Positions 1 through 7,138 of a stretch of DNA of 11,307 nucleotides are shown in pieces; the stretch's first letter is position 1; every line of letters begins with the position of its first letter. The translations under genes were made by a program, and so were the position numbers. Source of the stretch: JAUVZF01 sp964449275. Lineage in GTDB: Bacteria > Planctomycetota > Phycisphaerae > FEN-1346. The notes under the pieces were generated by a model. It saw only the letters and a list, made by a program, of their open reading frames with translations. It ran no database searches and was not told the DNA's origin. Where the stretch lies: positions 1 to 11,307 of the forward strand of contig CAYVAM010000144.1 in the NCBI GenBank assembly GCA_964449275.1, given 5' to 3'.

Positions 1-1
1 C

Positions 2-934
2 GGCGACGGGTGGGAGACCGATCCCTTCGAGCCCGTCGAGACGGGCGGCCGCATCGTCGGCCGCGGGGCCAAGGACAACAAGGGTCCGCTGGCCGCCATG
101 ATGCTCGCGGCGGCGTATCTGAAGGACCACGAGGCCGACCTCCCCGGCCAACTCATCCTGGTCGGCTGTGCCGACGAGGAGGTCGGCAGCGGCCTCGGCA
201 TGATCTACCTGCTTGCCGAGTGCGGCCTGGAGGCCGAGTGTTCGATCGTCCCGGACGCGGGCCACAGCATGAAACTCATCGACGTTGGCGAGAAAGGGGT
301 GCTGTTTGCGCGGGTCGTGGCCGTCGGCCGCCAGGCCCACGGCTCGACGCCCGAGCGCGGTGCGAGCGCCCTGTGGCCGGTCCTCGATTTTCTCGGCCGC
401 ATCCGCCAGTGGCGACCGCCCCCGCCGCCGGAGAGTGAGGCGGCGGACCTCTTTACACCGGCAACGCTCAACATCGGTGCCGTCCACGCCGGAACCGTCG
501 CGAACATGGTCCCAGGCAAATGCGAGGCGCTCATCGACATCCGCTATCTGCCCGGCGCCGACGGCGATGCGATTCTGGACCACCTGCGGAGCGAATTGGC
601 CGCCGTCGAGGCCGACGCCGACGGCGTCAGCATGGACCTCCAGATCGAGACCCACCAGTTGCCGTCGCTCGTCGATACCGAGGGCCCCCTCGTGGCCGCC
701 CTCGAACGGGCAACCGAACAGGTGACGGGCAGCCGGCCCAAGCGATACGGCCAGTCGGGCGCGACGGTCGCCAAGTTCCTGATCCTGGAGGGCATCCCGG
801 CCGTCGGATTCTGTTGCGGCCCCGACGGCGTCGCGCACGTGGCGGGCGAGTGGATCGCTCTCGACGACGTTGCCCGATTCGCCGAGGTGATGACGCTCAC
901 CGTCCTCGACCTGATGGCCGACGCAACTGGTTAG
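2..934 (+). CDS. M20-family zinc metallopeptidase/deacylase, 5' truncated
   Basis: The first 310 visible residues run from the window edge to a TAG stop; the true start lies upstream. The family is M20 (ArgE/DapE/CPG2-like), two-zinc cytosolic amidohydrolases that cleave dipeptides or N-acyl amino acids. Visible signatures, numbered from the first full codon: GDGWETDPFEP, the segment that normally follows the first zinc-binding HxD motif (which is therefore off the edge); GRGAKDNKG with bridging Asp25; CADEEVGS with the likely general base Glu59 and zinc ligand Glu60; PDAG with ligand Asp85; the dimerisation-domain pattern AHGSTPERGASA; NMVPGKCEALIDIR; and AHVAGEW with the last zinc ligand, about His279. 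All visible catalytic positions are intact. The exact substrate cannot be read from this fragment. An M16 peptidase lies 83 bases downstream, so a joint role in peptide breakdown is possible. The stop codon sits inside a GTTAGCC hairpin repeat. Confidence 0.9.
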   Translation, partial: GDGWETDPFEPVETGGRIVGRGAKDNKGPLAAMMLAAAYLKDHEADLPGQLILVGCADEEVGSGLGMIYLLAECGLEAECSIVPDAGHSMKLIDVGEKGVLFARVVAVGRQAHGSTPERGASALWPVLDFLGRIRQWRPPPPPESEAADLFTPATLNIGAVHAGTVANMVPGKCEALIDIRYLPGADGDAILDHLRSELAAVEADADGVSMDLQIETHQLPSLVDTEGPLVAALERATEQVTGSRPKRYGQSGATVAKFLILEGIPAVGFCCGPDGVAHVAGEWIALDDVARFAEVMTLTVLDLMADATG

Positions 935-1000
935 CCGCCGCGCTTGCGCGGCGTGAGGCGCTGTGTCGTTCGAGCCCGCCGCGCGAGCGGCGGGTTACGC
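931..1000. repeat. Head-to-head pair of intergenic hairpins (BIME-like), overlapping the M20 stop
   Basis: Two perfect hairpins fill the gap after the M20 gene. The first, 936-953, has a 7-bp stem CGCCGCG/CGCGGCG around a CTTG tetraloop and follows directly on TTAGCC, whose TAG is the M20 stop. The second, 975-994, has an 8-bp stem CCCGCCGC/GCGGCGGG around GCGA, a GNRA loop; read on the minus strand it begins TAACCC. Neither has a T-tract, so they are not classical intrinsic terminators. They could stabilise the upstream mRNA 3' end, stall ribosomes or polymerase, or be non-autonomous REP-type elements. Confidence 0.75.
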
Positions 1001-1006
1001 CGTCAC

Positions 1007-1013
1007 AGGAGGT
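1007..1013 (+). promoter_or_regulatory. Strong Shine-Dalgarno of the M16 gene
   Basis: AGGAGGT lies five bases ahead of ATG at 1018. It fixes the start of the M16 peptidase there, although the open frame extends back to 520 inside the M20 gene; the upstream part is only a shadow frame. Confidence 0.85.
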
Positions 1014-1017
1014 AGTT

Positions 1018-3729
1018 ATGACCGACCGCAGATTACTTGGTTCCATAGGCATCGCCGCGGCTCTCGGCGTCGTTGCGTTGGTCGGTTGCGAACGGTTCGG
1101 CACGCGCGGCCCCGCGACCCGCGACGAGGCATCGGCCGGTGCGGCCGCCGTCTCGGTCGAAGCGCCGGCACGCCAACGCATCGAGCGGCTCGAAAACGGT
1201 CTCCGCGTGATCGTGCGCGAACGGCACCTGGGCGGCATGGCGGCGTTTCGCGTGTACGTCGGAGCCGGCAGCCTGAACGAGGTCGAATACAGCGGCGCGG
1301 GCGTCTCGCATTTTCTCGAGCATCTCGTTTCGGGCGGCACTACGCCGACGCGATCCGAGGACCAGATCCGCAAAGCACTCCAGACCATCGGCGCCCAGAC
1401 CAACGCCCACACCGGCAAGCAGTTCGTCTGCTACCACGGGCAGGTGAGCGGGGAACATATCGGGCGGCTCATCGAGATCATCGGCGACTACGTGATCCAT
1501 GCGAAGATCGAGCAGAAGGAGTTCGACCGCGAGTTCAACGTCGTCCAGCGCGAGATCGAGCGGGCCGAGGCCGACCCGCGCCGCCGGCTGTGGCGGCTGG
1601 CCAACGAGACGTTCTTTGCCGACCACCCGGCACGCCAGCCGATCCTCGGTCACCTCGAAGTCTTCCGGAACCTGACGCGCGACGACCTCACGCGGTTCTA
1701 CCGCCGCATCGTCGTGCCCGACAACACGGTGGTGGTGGCGGTCGGCGACTTCGACGCCGACTCTTGTCTAGAGACGGTCCGCAAGACGTTCGGCTCCTGG
1801 CAGCAAACGAGGTTCCGGCCCACCGTCCTGCCGCCACGCAAGGTCCAGACCGGCCCGAGGCACGCGGTGGCCGACGCCGACGTCAAGAGCGTCCGGGCGG
1901 TTATCGAGTTCCCGACGGTGCGCCTTACCCATCCGGACCTGTATCCGCTCGACATTCTCGCCTTCGTCCTGGGGCACGGTCGGGCGTCGCGGATGGTGTC
2001 GGACCTCAGAGACCGTCGTGGCCTGGTCCAGTCGATCTCGGTCTCCAGTTACACGCCGGCCGGCTACGACGGCGGCCGCTTCTCGATCATCCTGGAGGCC
2101 GAGCCCGACAAGGCCGAAGCGGCGCGGCAGGCCGTGATGGAGCAACTCGCCCGGGCCGTCCGCGAGGCGCCGACCGACGAGGAACTCGCCCGCGCGAAAC
2201 GCCAGAAAATCAGCGAGCACGTCTTCGCGCTCCAGCAGTGCGAGGATATTGCGACCGACCTCGGCACCAACGCGCTGCTCGTCGGCGACCCGGACTTCTC
2301 CCAGCGCTACGTCCGGAACATCCAGCGGGTTACCGCCGCCGACGTGCAGCGCGTCGCCGCCGAGTACCTGCGGCCCGAAGTGGTGACCGTCACAATCGTT
2401 CGGCCCAAGCGCGAGGCCAAGACGGAGGGCGAGGCGAAGAAGCCCGTCAAGCCGCCGGCCGTGCGGCCGCCCATCATTAACCGGTTTCTGCCGAACGGCG
2501 TGCGGCTGCTGTTGTGCCCGATTCCGGGACACCCGACGGTGAGCATCAAGATGTTTATGCGCGGCGGTCTCTCTGTCGAATCCGAGAAGACGGCCGGCAC
2601 CTCCTCGTTTATGAGCCGCATGCTCATGAAAGGCACCGGCCGGCACAATACGGCCGACATCGCGCGTATCCTCGATGCGATGGGCGCCCGGATGAGCGCC
2701 ACGAGCGGCCGCAACACGATCTACCTGTCGGCACAGTGCCTGGCGGAGGATTTCGACAAGACGTTCGACCTGGCGGCGGAGTGCCTGCTGGAGCCGGCGT
2801 TCCCGCCGGCAGAGATCGAGCGGCTGCGGGCCATGACCCTGGCGCAACTCGCACACATGGCCGACACGCCGCACGGCGAGGCGTCGCTGTACTTCAACCG
2901 CGTCTTCTTCACCAAGTCGCCGTACCGCTTCCCGGCGCCGGGGACGGCGGAGGTGGCCAGGGCGCTCGCGCGCGATGATCTGGTGGCCTGGCACAGGCAG
3001 TACGTGGTGGGGAACAACCTCGTGGTGGCGGTCTTCGGCGGGATCGACCTCGTTAAGGCCGCCAGGCACGTGGCCGACGCCTTCAAGAACCTGCCGCAGA
3101 ATCCCCGCCTGCTCTTCCCGAAGGACCTGAAGCCCCGCAAGCCCGCCGGCCGCGAGGTCTACATCAAGGCGTCCGGCAAGGGGTCGGCCATCGTGTATGT
3201 GGCGTACCCGGGGTTCGACATCTTCAACGTCCGCGACCGGTTCGCCGTGGAACTGCTCGACACGGTCGTCTCGGGCTACCGGATGCCGAGCGGCTGGCTG
3301 CACGAGGAACTCCGCGGCAAGGGACTCGTGTACGAGGTCCATGCATGGTCGATGGCCGGTCTTCGGCCCGGCTACTTCGCCGCGATGGCGGTGTGCCAGC
3401 CCGAGAAGGTGCCCGAGGTCGTCGGCATCATCGAGAAGGCGATGCAGCGGGCCAGGAAGGAGACCTTCACCGAGGAGCAACTGACCCCCGCCCGTGCCAC
3501 CATCATCACGGCCAAGGAACTCGGCCGCGAGACGATCGACGGCTGGTCGTTCGAGGCGGCGGTCGATGAGGTTCTCGGTCTGGGTCACGGCTTCGCCCGC
3601 GAAGAACTCCAGCGGATCCGTCGGACGCAGCCCGCCGACCTCTCTCGCGTTGCCCGCCGCTATCTGAAAGACCCCGTCATCGTCGTCGTCACGAGCGACC
3701 CGAACGCCGCCGAGGCGATCCGAAAGTAA
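1018..3729 (+). CDS. M16-family (pitrilysin/insulinase-type) two-domain metallopeptidase, lipoprotein
   Basis: 903 residues. The N-terminus (MTDRRLLGS, then a hydrophobic stretch) ends in the lipobox LVGC with Cys24, so the protein is probably lipid-anchored outside the inner membrane. Residues about 55-460 form an active M16 half: the inverted zinc motif HFLEH at 98-102 and the distal ligand Glu179, 77 residues after His102, the same spacing as in E. coli pitrilysin (His92/Glu169). A Lys/Pro-rich linker (about 462-485) leads to a second M16 half (about 485-903) in which the HxxEH position reads TSSFMSRML, so it binds no zinc. It keeps the LHEELRGKGLVYEV region near 760-775 that usually supplies Arg/Tyr substrate contacts. 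This is the fused equivalent of the active and inactive subunits of bacterial M16B pairs. It degrades oligopeptides, presumably in the periplasm. The gene follows the M20 gene by 83 bases and ends in a GGTACC element whose A-run includes the last two stop bases. Confidence 0.93.
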   Translation: MTDRRLLGSIGIAAALGVVALVGCERFGTRGPATRDEASAGAAAVSVEAPARQRIERLENGLRVIVRERHLGGMAAFRVYVGAGSLNEVEYSGAGVSHFLEHLVSGGTTPTRSEDQIRKALQTIGAQTNAHTGKQFVCYHGQVSGEHIGRLIEIIGDYVIHAKIEQKEFDREFNVVQREIERAEADPRRRLWRLANETFFADHPARQPILGHLEVFRNLTRDDLTRFYRRIVVPDNTVVVAVGDFDADSCLETVRKTFGSWQQTRFRPTVLPPRKVQTGPRHAVADADVKSVRAVIEFPTVRLTHPDLYPLDILAFVLGHGRASRMVSDLRDRRGLVQSISVSSYTPAGYDGGRFSIILEAEPDKAEAARQAVMEQLARAVREAPTDEELARAKRQKISEHVFALQQCEDIATDLGTNALLVGDPDFSQRYVRNIQRVTAADVQRVAAEYLRPEVVTVTIVRPKREAKTEGEAKKPVKPPAVRPPIINRFLPNGVRLLLCPIPGHPTVSIKMFMRGGLSVESEKTAGTSSFMSRMLMKGTGRHNTADIARILDAMGARMSATSGRNTIYLSAQCLAEDFDKTFDLAAECLLEPAFPPAEIERLRAMTLAQLAHMADTPHGEASLYFNRVFFTKSPYRFPAPGTAEVARALARDDLVAWHRQYVVGNNLVVAVFGGIDLVKAARHVADAFKNLPQNPRLLFPKDLKPRKPAGREVYIKASGKGSAIVYVAYPGFDIFNVRDRFAVELLDTVVSGYRMPSGWLHEELRGKGLVYEVHAWSMAGLRPGYFAAMAVCQPEKVPEVVGIIEKAMQRARKETFTEEQLTPARATIITAKELGRETIDGWSFEAAVDEVLGLGHGFAREELQRIRRTQPADLSRVARRYLKDPVIVVVTSDPNAAEAIRK

Positions 3730-3818
3730 AAAAAGGTACCAGGTACCTTTTTCGCGAAACACGGGTTTCTGGGCCAGGAACGGGGATTCCGGCAAAAAGG
3801 TACCTGGTACCTTTTTTT
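3728..3818. repeat. 91-bp symmetric MITE/REP-like element with 25-bp perfect inverted repeats (GGTACC doublets)
   Basis: The left end 3728-3752 is A7, GGTACC-A-GGTACC, T5. The right end 3794-3818 is its exact reverse complement, A5, GGTACC-T-GGTACC, T7. Each end is itself a palindrome with a one-base centre, so there are four KpnI sites. Between them are 13 bases, a central imperfect hairpin (3766-3780, TTTCTG/CAGGAA), then 13 more bases, giving 25+13+15+13+25 symmetry about position 3773. The element fills almost the whole M16-GH95 gap: its first two A's belong to the M16 TAA stop and its right T-tract touches the GH95 ribosome site. Stem plus T-run on both strands could act as a bidirectional terminator. 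No target duplication is evident and no transposase is present. Confidence 0.85.
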
Positions 3819-3832
3819 GGGGAGGACGGCCG

Positions 3833-6229
3833 ATGAACGTTTCCGCTTTACTGCTGTCAGTCGCTTTTGTGATGGTTATCGCCGGATGTGCCGCCCACGC
3901 GCCGGGAGCCGATGCCATGGATCTTGAAACCCCTGCCGAAGGGATGACGCTCTGGTACGAGAAGCCCGCCGCCAAGTGGGTCGAAGCGCTGCCCATCGGC
4001 AGCGGCCGCCTCGGCGCGATGGTCTTCGGCGGCACGGCCGAGGGGCGCATCCAGTTCAACGAGGACACGCTCTGGGTCGGTAAGCCGCACGACTACAGCC
4101 ACGAGGGTGCCGCCGCCTACCTGCCCCAGGTCCGCCAACTCCTCTTCGAGGGCAAACAGAAGGACGCCGAACGCCTGGCGGCCCAGCAGATGATGAGCGT
4201 GCCCCTTCGCCAGGTGCCCTACCAGCCGTTCGGCGACCTGAAACTGACCTTCCCCGGCCACGACCAGGCGACCGACTACCGGCGCGAACTCGACATCGAT
4301 TCGGCCATCGCCACCGTCCGGTACAACGTCGCAGGCGTCGCGTTCACGCGCGAACTGTTCGCGAGTTACCCCGACCAGGCGATCGTCGTCCGCATCACCG
4401 CCGAGGCGCCGGGCAAGGTCAGTTTCAAGGCGTCCTTGACCAGCCCGCATCCCGACGCGGCAGTTTCTGCCGCCGCCAAAGACGTCCTGGCGATGCGCGG
4501 GCGGCTCGGCAAGTACACCAGCAAGCGGACGAAGACCGAGATCCGGAACGCCATGGCGTTCGAGGCGCGCCTTCACGCCTCCGCCGACGGTGGCCGGGTG
4601 AAGGTTACCGCCGAGGGCGTCGAAGTGACCGGCGCCGACGCCGCCACACTCAAACTCGTGGCCGCAACCAACTATAAGAACTTCCGCGACGTCTCCGCCG
4701 ACCCGGCCAGGCGGTGCGAGGCGTACCTGAAGGCCGTCGCGGCCAAGCCGTACGATGCCCTGCGCGCCGCGCACGTCCGCGACCACCGCAGCCTCTTCCG
4801 CCGCGTCTCGCTCGATGTGCCCACAACCGAAGCGTCGAAGCAGCCGACCGACCAGCGGATCAAGAACTTCGCCAAGCAGGACGACGCGCAACTGGCCGTG
4901 CTGTACTTCCAGTTCGGCCGGTATCTGATGATCGCAAGCAGCCGACCCGGCACGCAGCCGGCCAACCTCCAGGGCATCTGGAACGAAAGCACGCGGCCGC
5001 CGTGGGATTCGAAGTACACCTGCAATATCAACACCGAGATGAATTACTGGCCGACGGAATCCACAAATCTCTCCGAGTGCCACGGCCCACTGTTTGACCT
5101 CCTCGACGAGGTGGCCGTCTCCGGCGCACGCACCGCCAAGGCACACTACAACTGCCGCGGCTGGGTGCTCCATCATAACACGGACCTGTGGCGCGGCACG
5201 GCGCCCATCAACGCCTCGAACCACGGCATTTGGGTCACCGGCGGGGCGTGGCTGAGCCAGCACCTGTGGCTGCGGTACGACTTCACACGCGACACCGAGT
5301 TCCTCCGCAAGCGTGCTTACCCGATCATCAAGGGTGCGGCCGAGTTCTTCGCGGACTTTCTCATCGAGGACCCGCGCCCGGGGCACAAGAAGTGGCTCAT
5401 CTCAACGCCCTCCAACTCGCCGGAGCAGGGCGGACTCGTGGCCGGTCCGACCATGGACCATCAGATCATCCGCAACCTGTTCACCAACTGCATCGAGGCC
5501 GGCAAGGTACTCGGCGTCGATGAGGCCTTCCGCAAGAAACTCATTGATTTGAAGAGCCGCATCGCACCCAACCAGATCGGTCAGCACGGGCAACTCCAGG
5601 AATGGCTCGAAGACAAGGACAATCCGAAGAACCATCACCGCCACACGTCGCACCTGTGGGGCCTGCATCCGGGCCGCGAGATCACCCCACGCGGAACCCC
5701 CAAACTGGCCGAGGCCTGCAAGGTCACGCTCTCGCATCGCGGCGACGGCGGCACCGGTTGGAGCAAGGCCTGGAAGATCAACTTCTGGGCACGCCTCCTC
5801 GACGGCGACCACGCCTTCAAGATGGTCAGCGAGGCCATCGCCGGCAACACCTTCCCGAACATGTTCGACGCCCATCCGCCGTTCCAGATCGACGGCAACT
5901 TCGGCGGCACGAGCGGCATCGCCGAGATGCTCCTCCAGTCGCACGCCGGAGAGGTCGAACTGCTGCCCGCGCTGCCCAAGGCAATGCCCACCGGCAGCGT
6001 GACGGGCCTGTGCGCGCGCGGCGGTTTCGTAGTGGACATCGCGTGGGAAGACGGTAAGTTGGCCGATGCGACGATTCGATCAAGGGTCGGCGGCCCGTGC
6101 CGCCTGCGGACGCGGGTCCCGGTGGCCGTCACGTGCGACGGCAAGGCCGTCGACGCCAAGCCGATCGCCGCCGGCGTCGTCGAGTTTGACACTCAAACAG
6201 GCGCAGCGTACACGCTGACGCCACGTTAG
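3833..6229 (+). CDS. GH95-family alpha-L-fucosidase-type glycoside hydrolase, lipoprotein
   Basis: 798 residues, a normal length for GH95, which hydrolyses alpha-1,2- or related L-fucosyl (some members L-galactosyl) linkages by inversion. GGGGAGGA (3819-3826) precedes the ATG. The N-terminus is hydrophobic and ends in the lipobox IAGC (Cys19), although the n-region MNVS oddly lacks a Lys or Arg. Residues about 35-270 match the N-terminal beta-sandwich (LWYEKPAAKWVEALPIGSGR, FNEDTLW). Residues about 280-690 are the (alpha/alpha)6 barrel: NINTEMNYWP with Asn398/Asn400, STPSNSPE with Glu531 as likely general acid, and QIDGNFGGTSG with Asp687, matching Asn421/Asn423, Glu566 and Asp766 of Bifidobacterium AfcA. 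A C-terminal beta domain follows (VELLPALPKAMPTGSVTGLCARGG). All key residues are present, so it should be active. No fucose-catabolic gene or SusC/D-like transporter is nearby. The stop lies in a GTTAGCC repeat. Confidence 0.93.
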   Translation: MNVSALLLSVAFVMVIAGCAAHAPGADAMDLETPAEGMTLWYEKPAAKWVEALPIGSGRLGAMVFGGTAEGRIQFNEDTLWVGKPHDYSHEGAAAYLPQVRQLLFEGKQKDAERLAAQQMMSVPLRQVPYQPFGDLKLTFPGHDQATDYRRELDIDSAIATVRYNVAGVAFTRELFASYPDQAIVVRITAEAPGKVSFKASLTSPHPDAAVSAAAKDVLAMRGRLGKYTSKRTKTEIRNAMAFEARLHASADGGRVKVTAEGVEVTGADAATLKLVAATNYKNFRDVSADPARRCEAYLKAVAAKPYDALRAAHVRDHRSLFRRVSLDVPTTEASKQPTDQRIKNFAKQDDAQLAVLYFQFGRYLMIASSRPGTQPANLQGIWNESTRPPWDSKYTCNINTEMNYWPTESTNLSECHGPLFDLLDEVAVSGARTAKAHYNCRGWVLHHNTDLWRGTAPINASNHGIWVTGGAWLSQHLWLRYDFTRDTEFLRKRAYPIIKGAAEFFADFLIEDPRPGHKKWLISTPSNSPEQGGLVAGPTMDHQIIRNLFTNCIEAGKVLGVDEAFRKKLIDLKSRIAPNQIGQHGQLQEWLEDKDNPKNHHRHTSHLWGLHPGREITPRGTPKLAEACKVTLSHRGDGGTGWSKAWKINFWARLLDGDHAFKMVSEAIAGNTFPNMFDAHPPFQIDGNFGGTSGIAEMLLQSHAGEVELLPALPKAMPTGSVTGLCARGGFVVDIAWEDGKLADATIRSRVGGPCRLRTRVPVAVTCDGKAVDAKPIAAGVVEFDTQTGAAYTLTPR

Positions 6230-6251
6230 CCGCTGGGCTTGTTCCGCGCGT
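6225..6251 (+). repeat. Decayed GTTAGCC/CTTG hairpin at the GH95 stop
   Basis: GTTAGCCGCTGGG-CTTG-TTCCGCG follows the pattern of the other stop-codon hairpins, with TAG as the GH95 stop. The stem is imperfect: two G-T wobbles and one T-C mismatch in seven positions, with the CTTG loop preserved. It looks like an ageing copy of the family. Confidence 0.55.
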
Positions 6252-6260
6252 TGATACGAA

Positions 6261-6265
6261 AGGAG
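6261..6265 (+). promoter_or_regulatory. Shine-Dalgarno that selects ATG 6273
   Basis: AGGAG (within AAAGGAG) stands seven bases before ATG at 6273. A TTG two codons earlier at 6267 is only one base from this site and so is unlikely to be the start. Confidence 0.75.
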
Positions 6266-6272
6266 ATTGCCC

Positions 6273-6890
6273 ATGACTCGTGCAACGATCGCTGTGTGCT
6301 GTATGGCATTGACGTTGGCTGTGGCGATGGGTTGTGAATTGAAGTCCGCCCGTTTCCAGGCCACCGTGTACGAGACGCGTGTGCCCGCGAAGGGCATCGG
6401 CGCGTTCGATTCCAAGTTGCTTGCCGCCAAGGCCGGCACCGCCGCCGACCTTCAGAAGGCCCTCTCAGCCTGCGGCAAAACGAAGGTCCTCTACCAGGTG
6501 GACCAGACCGTCAACCTGGCCGAGGACCGCATCCACATCGGCAAACGCGAGCCGTTCGTGACGAACACGCGGAGGACCGAGCGCGGGCCGGCTATCAACA
6601 CCATCCAGTACCAGCATGTCGGTATCATCATTGCGGTTTCGGGCAAGCCGACGGGCAGCGGCCTGGACGCGACGGTCAGGATCGAGATGTCGGCCCTGAC
6701 CGAGAGCGGGACGAAGGTCTCGGAGAACGTCAACACCGTCACGGTCCGCACCGTCGAGTTGGGGCACAACGGGCTGGTCCAACTCGGCAAGCCGGTCGTC
6801 CTGGTCAGTCTCGACGCGTCGAGCAAAGACGCCGACGGCAACGCCATCGCCTACGTTTGCCGCATCGTCTTCGGCGAGCCGGGACCGTAA
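6273..6890 (+). CDS. Small lipoprotein with a secretin-like core domain
   Basis: 205 residues from ATG 6273. MTRATIAVCC and a hydrophobic stretch end in the lipobox AMGC (Cys21), so export and lipidation are likely. Residues about 57-200 follow the order of the secretin homology domain of GspD/PilQ-type channels: TKVLYQVDQTV-NLAEDRIHIGKREPFV (70-96; compare the 'vLs.P.v.tldn..A.i.iG...P.v' pattern), then INTIQYQHVGIIIAVSGKP (108-126; the 'i.y.dvGi.l.v.p' pattern), then VTVRTVELGHNGLVQLGKPVVLVSL (156-180; the 't.v.v.dGq.vvlggl' pattern). The N0/N1-N3 modules of real secretins are absent, replaced by about 35 residues after the Cys. It therefore probably does not build a channel alone; it may be a stand-alone beta-domain protein or an accessory. 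The secretin assignment is inferred from pattern only. It follows the GH95 gene by 43 bases. The stop TAA starts the tandem array. Confidence 0.75.
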   Translation: MTRATIAVCCMALTLAVAMGCELKSARFQATVYETRVPAKGIGAFDSKLLAAKAGTAADLQKALSACGKTKVLYQVDQTVNLAEDRIHIGKREPFVTNTRRTERGPAINTIQYQHVGIIIAVSGKPTGSGLDATVRIEMSALTESGTKVSENVNTVTVRTVELGHNGLVQLGKPVVLVSLDASSKDADGNAIAYVCRIVFGEPGP

Positions 6891-7120
6891 GGCGCGGGCC
6901 TTGCCCCGCTGACGGCGCGTTAGCCGCGGCCCTTGCCCCGCTGACGCCGCGTTAGCCGCGGCCCTTGCCCCGCTGACGCCGCGTTAGCCGCGGGCCTTGC
7001 CCGGCGCGCATTAGCCATGTTAGCCGCCGGGCTTGCCCGGCGCGCATTAGCCATGTTAGCCGCCGGGCTTGCCCGGCGCGCATTAGCCATGTTAGCCGCC
7101 GGGCTTGCCCGGCGCGCATC
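6887..7120. repeat. Tandem array of GTTAGCC/CTTG hairpin units (32- and 36-bp periods)
   Basis: Seven adjacent units fill the 248-base gap. Units of 32 bases lie at 6887-6918 (divergent first copy, whose TAA is the upstream gene's stop), 6919-6950 and 6951-6982. Units of 36 bases lie at 6983-7018, 7019-7054 and 7055-7090. A partial unit lies at 7091-7120. From the second copy on each begins GTTAGCC and all contain CTTG. The later copies form a perfect 7-bp hairpin, CGCCGGG-CTTG-CCCGGCG (for example 7025-7042), and the 36-base form ends in ATTAGCCAT. The two period classes suggest stepwise amplification: an older 32-base form, then a newer 36-base form with nearly identical copies. There are no unique spacers, so it is not CRISPR. 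Confidence 0.9.
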
Positions 7121-7138
7121 GCTCTTGAAGGGGAAACG

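Noticed and set aside
520..1017. Long upstream extension of the M16 reading frame
   Set aside because: It overlaps the M20 gene in another frame, is Arg-rich shadow sequence, and is separated from the true start by a strong ribosome site and a lipoprotein signal.
1768..4068. 766-residue minus-strand open frame opposite the M16 gene
   Set aside because: It is rich in Arg, Gly, Leu and His with no domain pattern, lies antisense to a clear M16 gene and runs through the GGTACC element. It is a high-G+C shadow frame.
3857..5386. 509-residue minus-strand open frame opposite the GH95 gene
   Set aside because: It is antisense to a complete GH95 gene, has no recognisable domain and has shadow-like composition.
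6887..7120. Possible CRISPR array
   Set aside because: The units are contiguous, with no unique spacers; the differences are point changes and a switch in period, and no cas gene is present. It is a tandem repeat.
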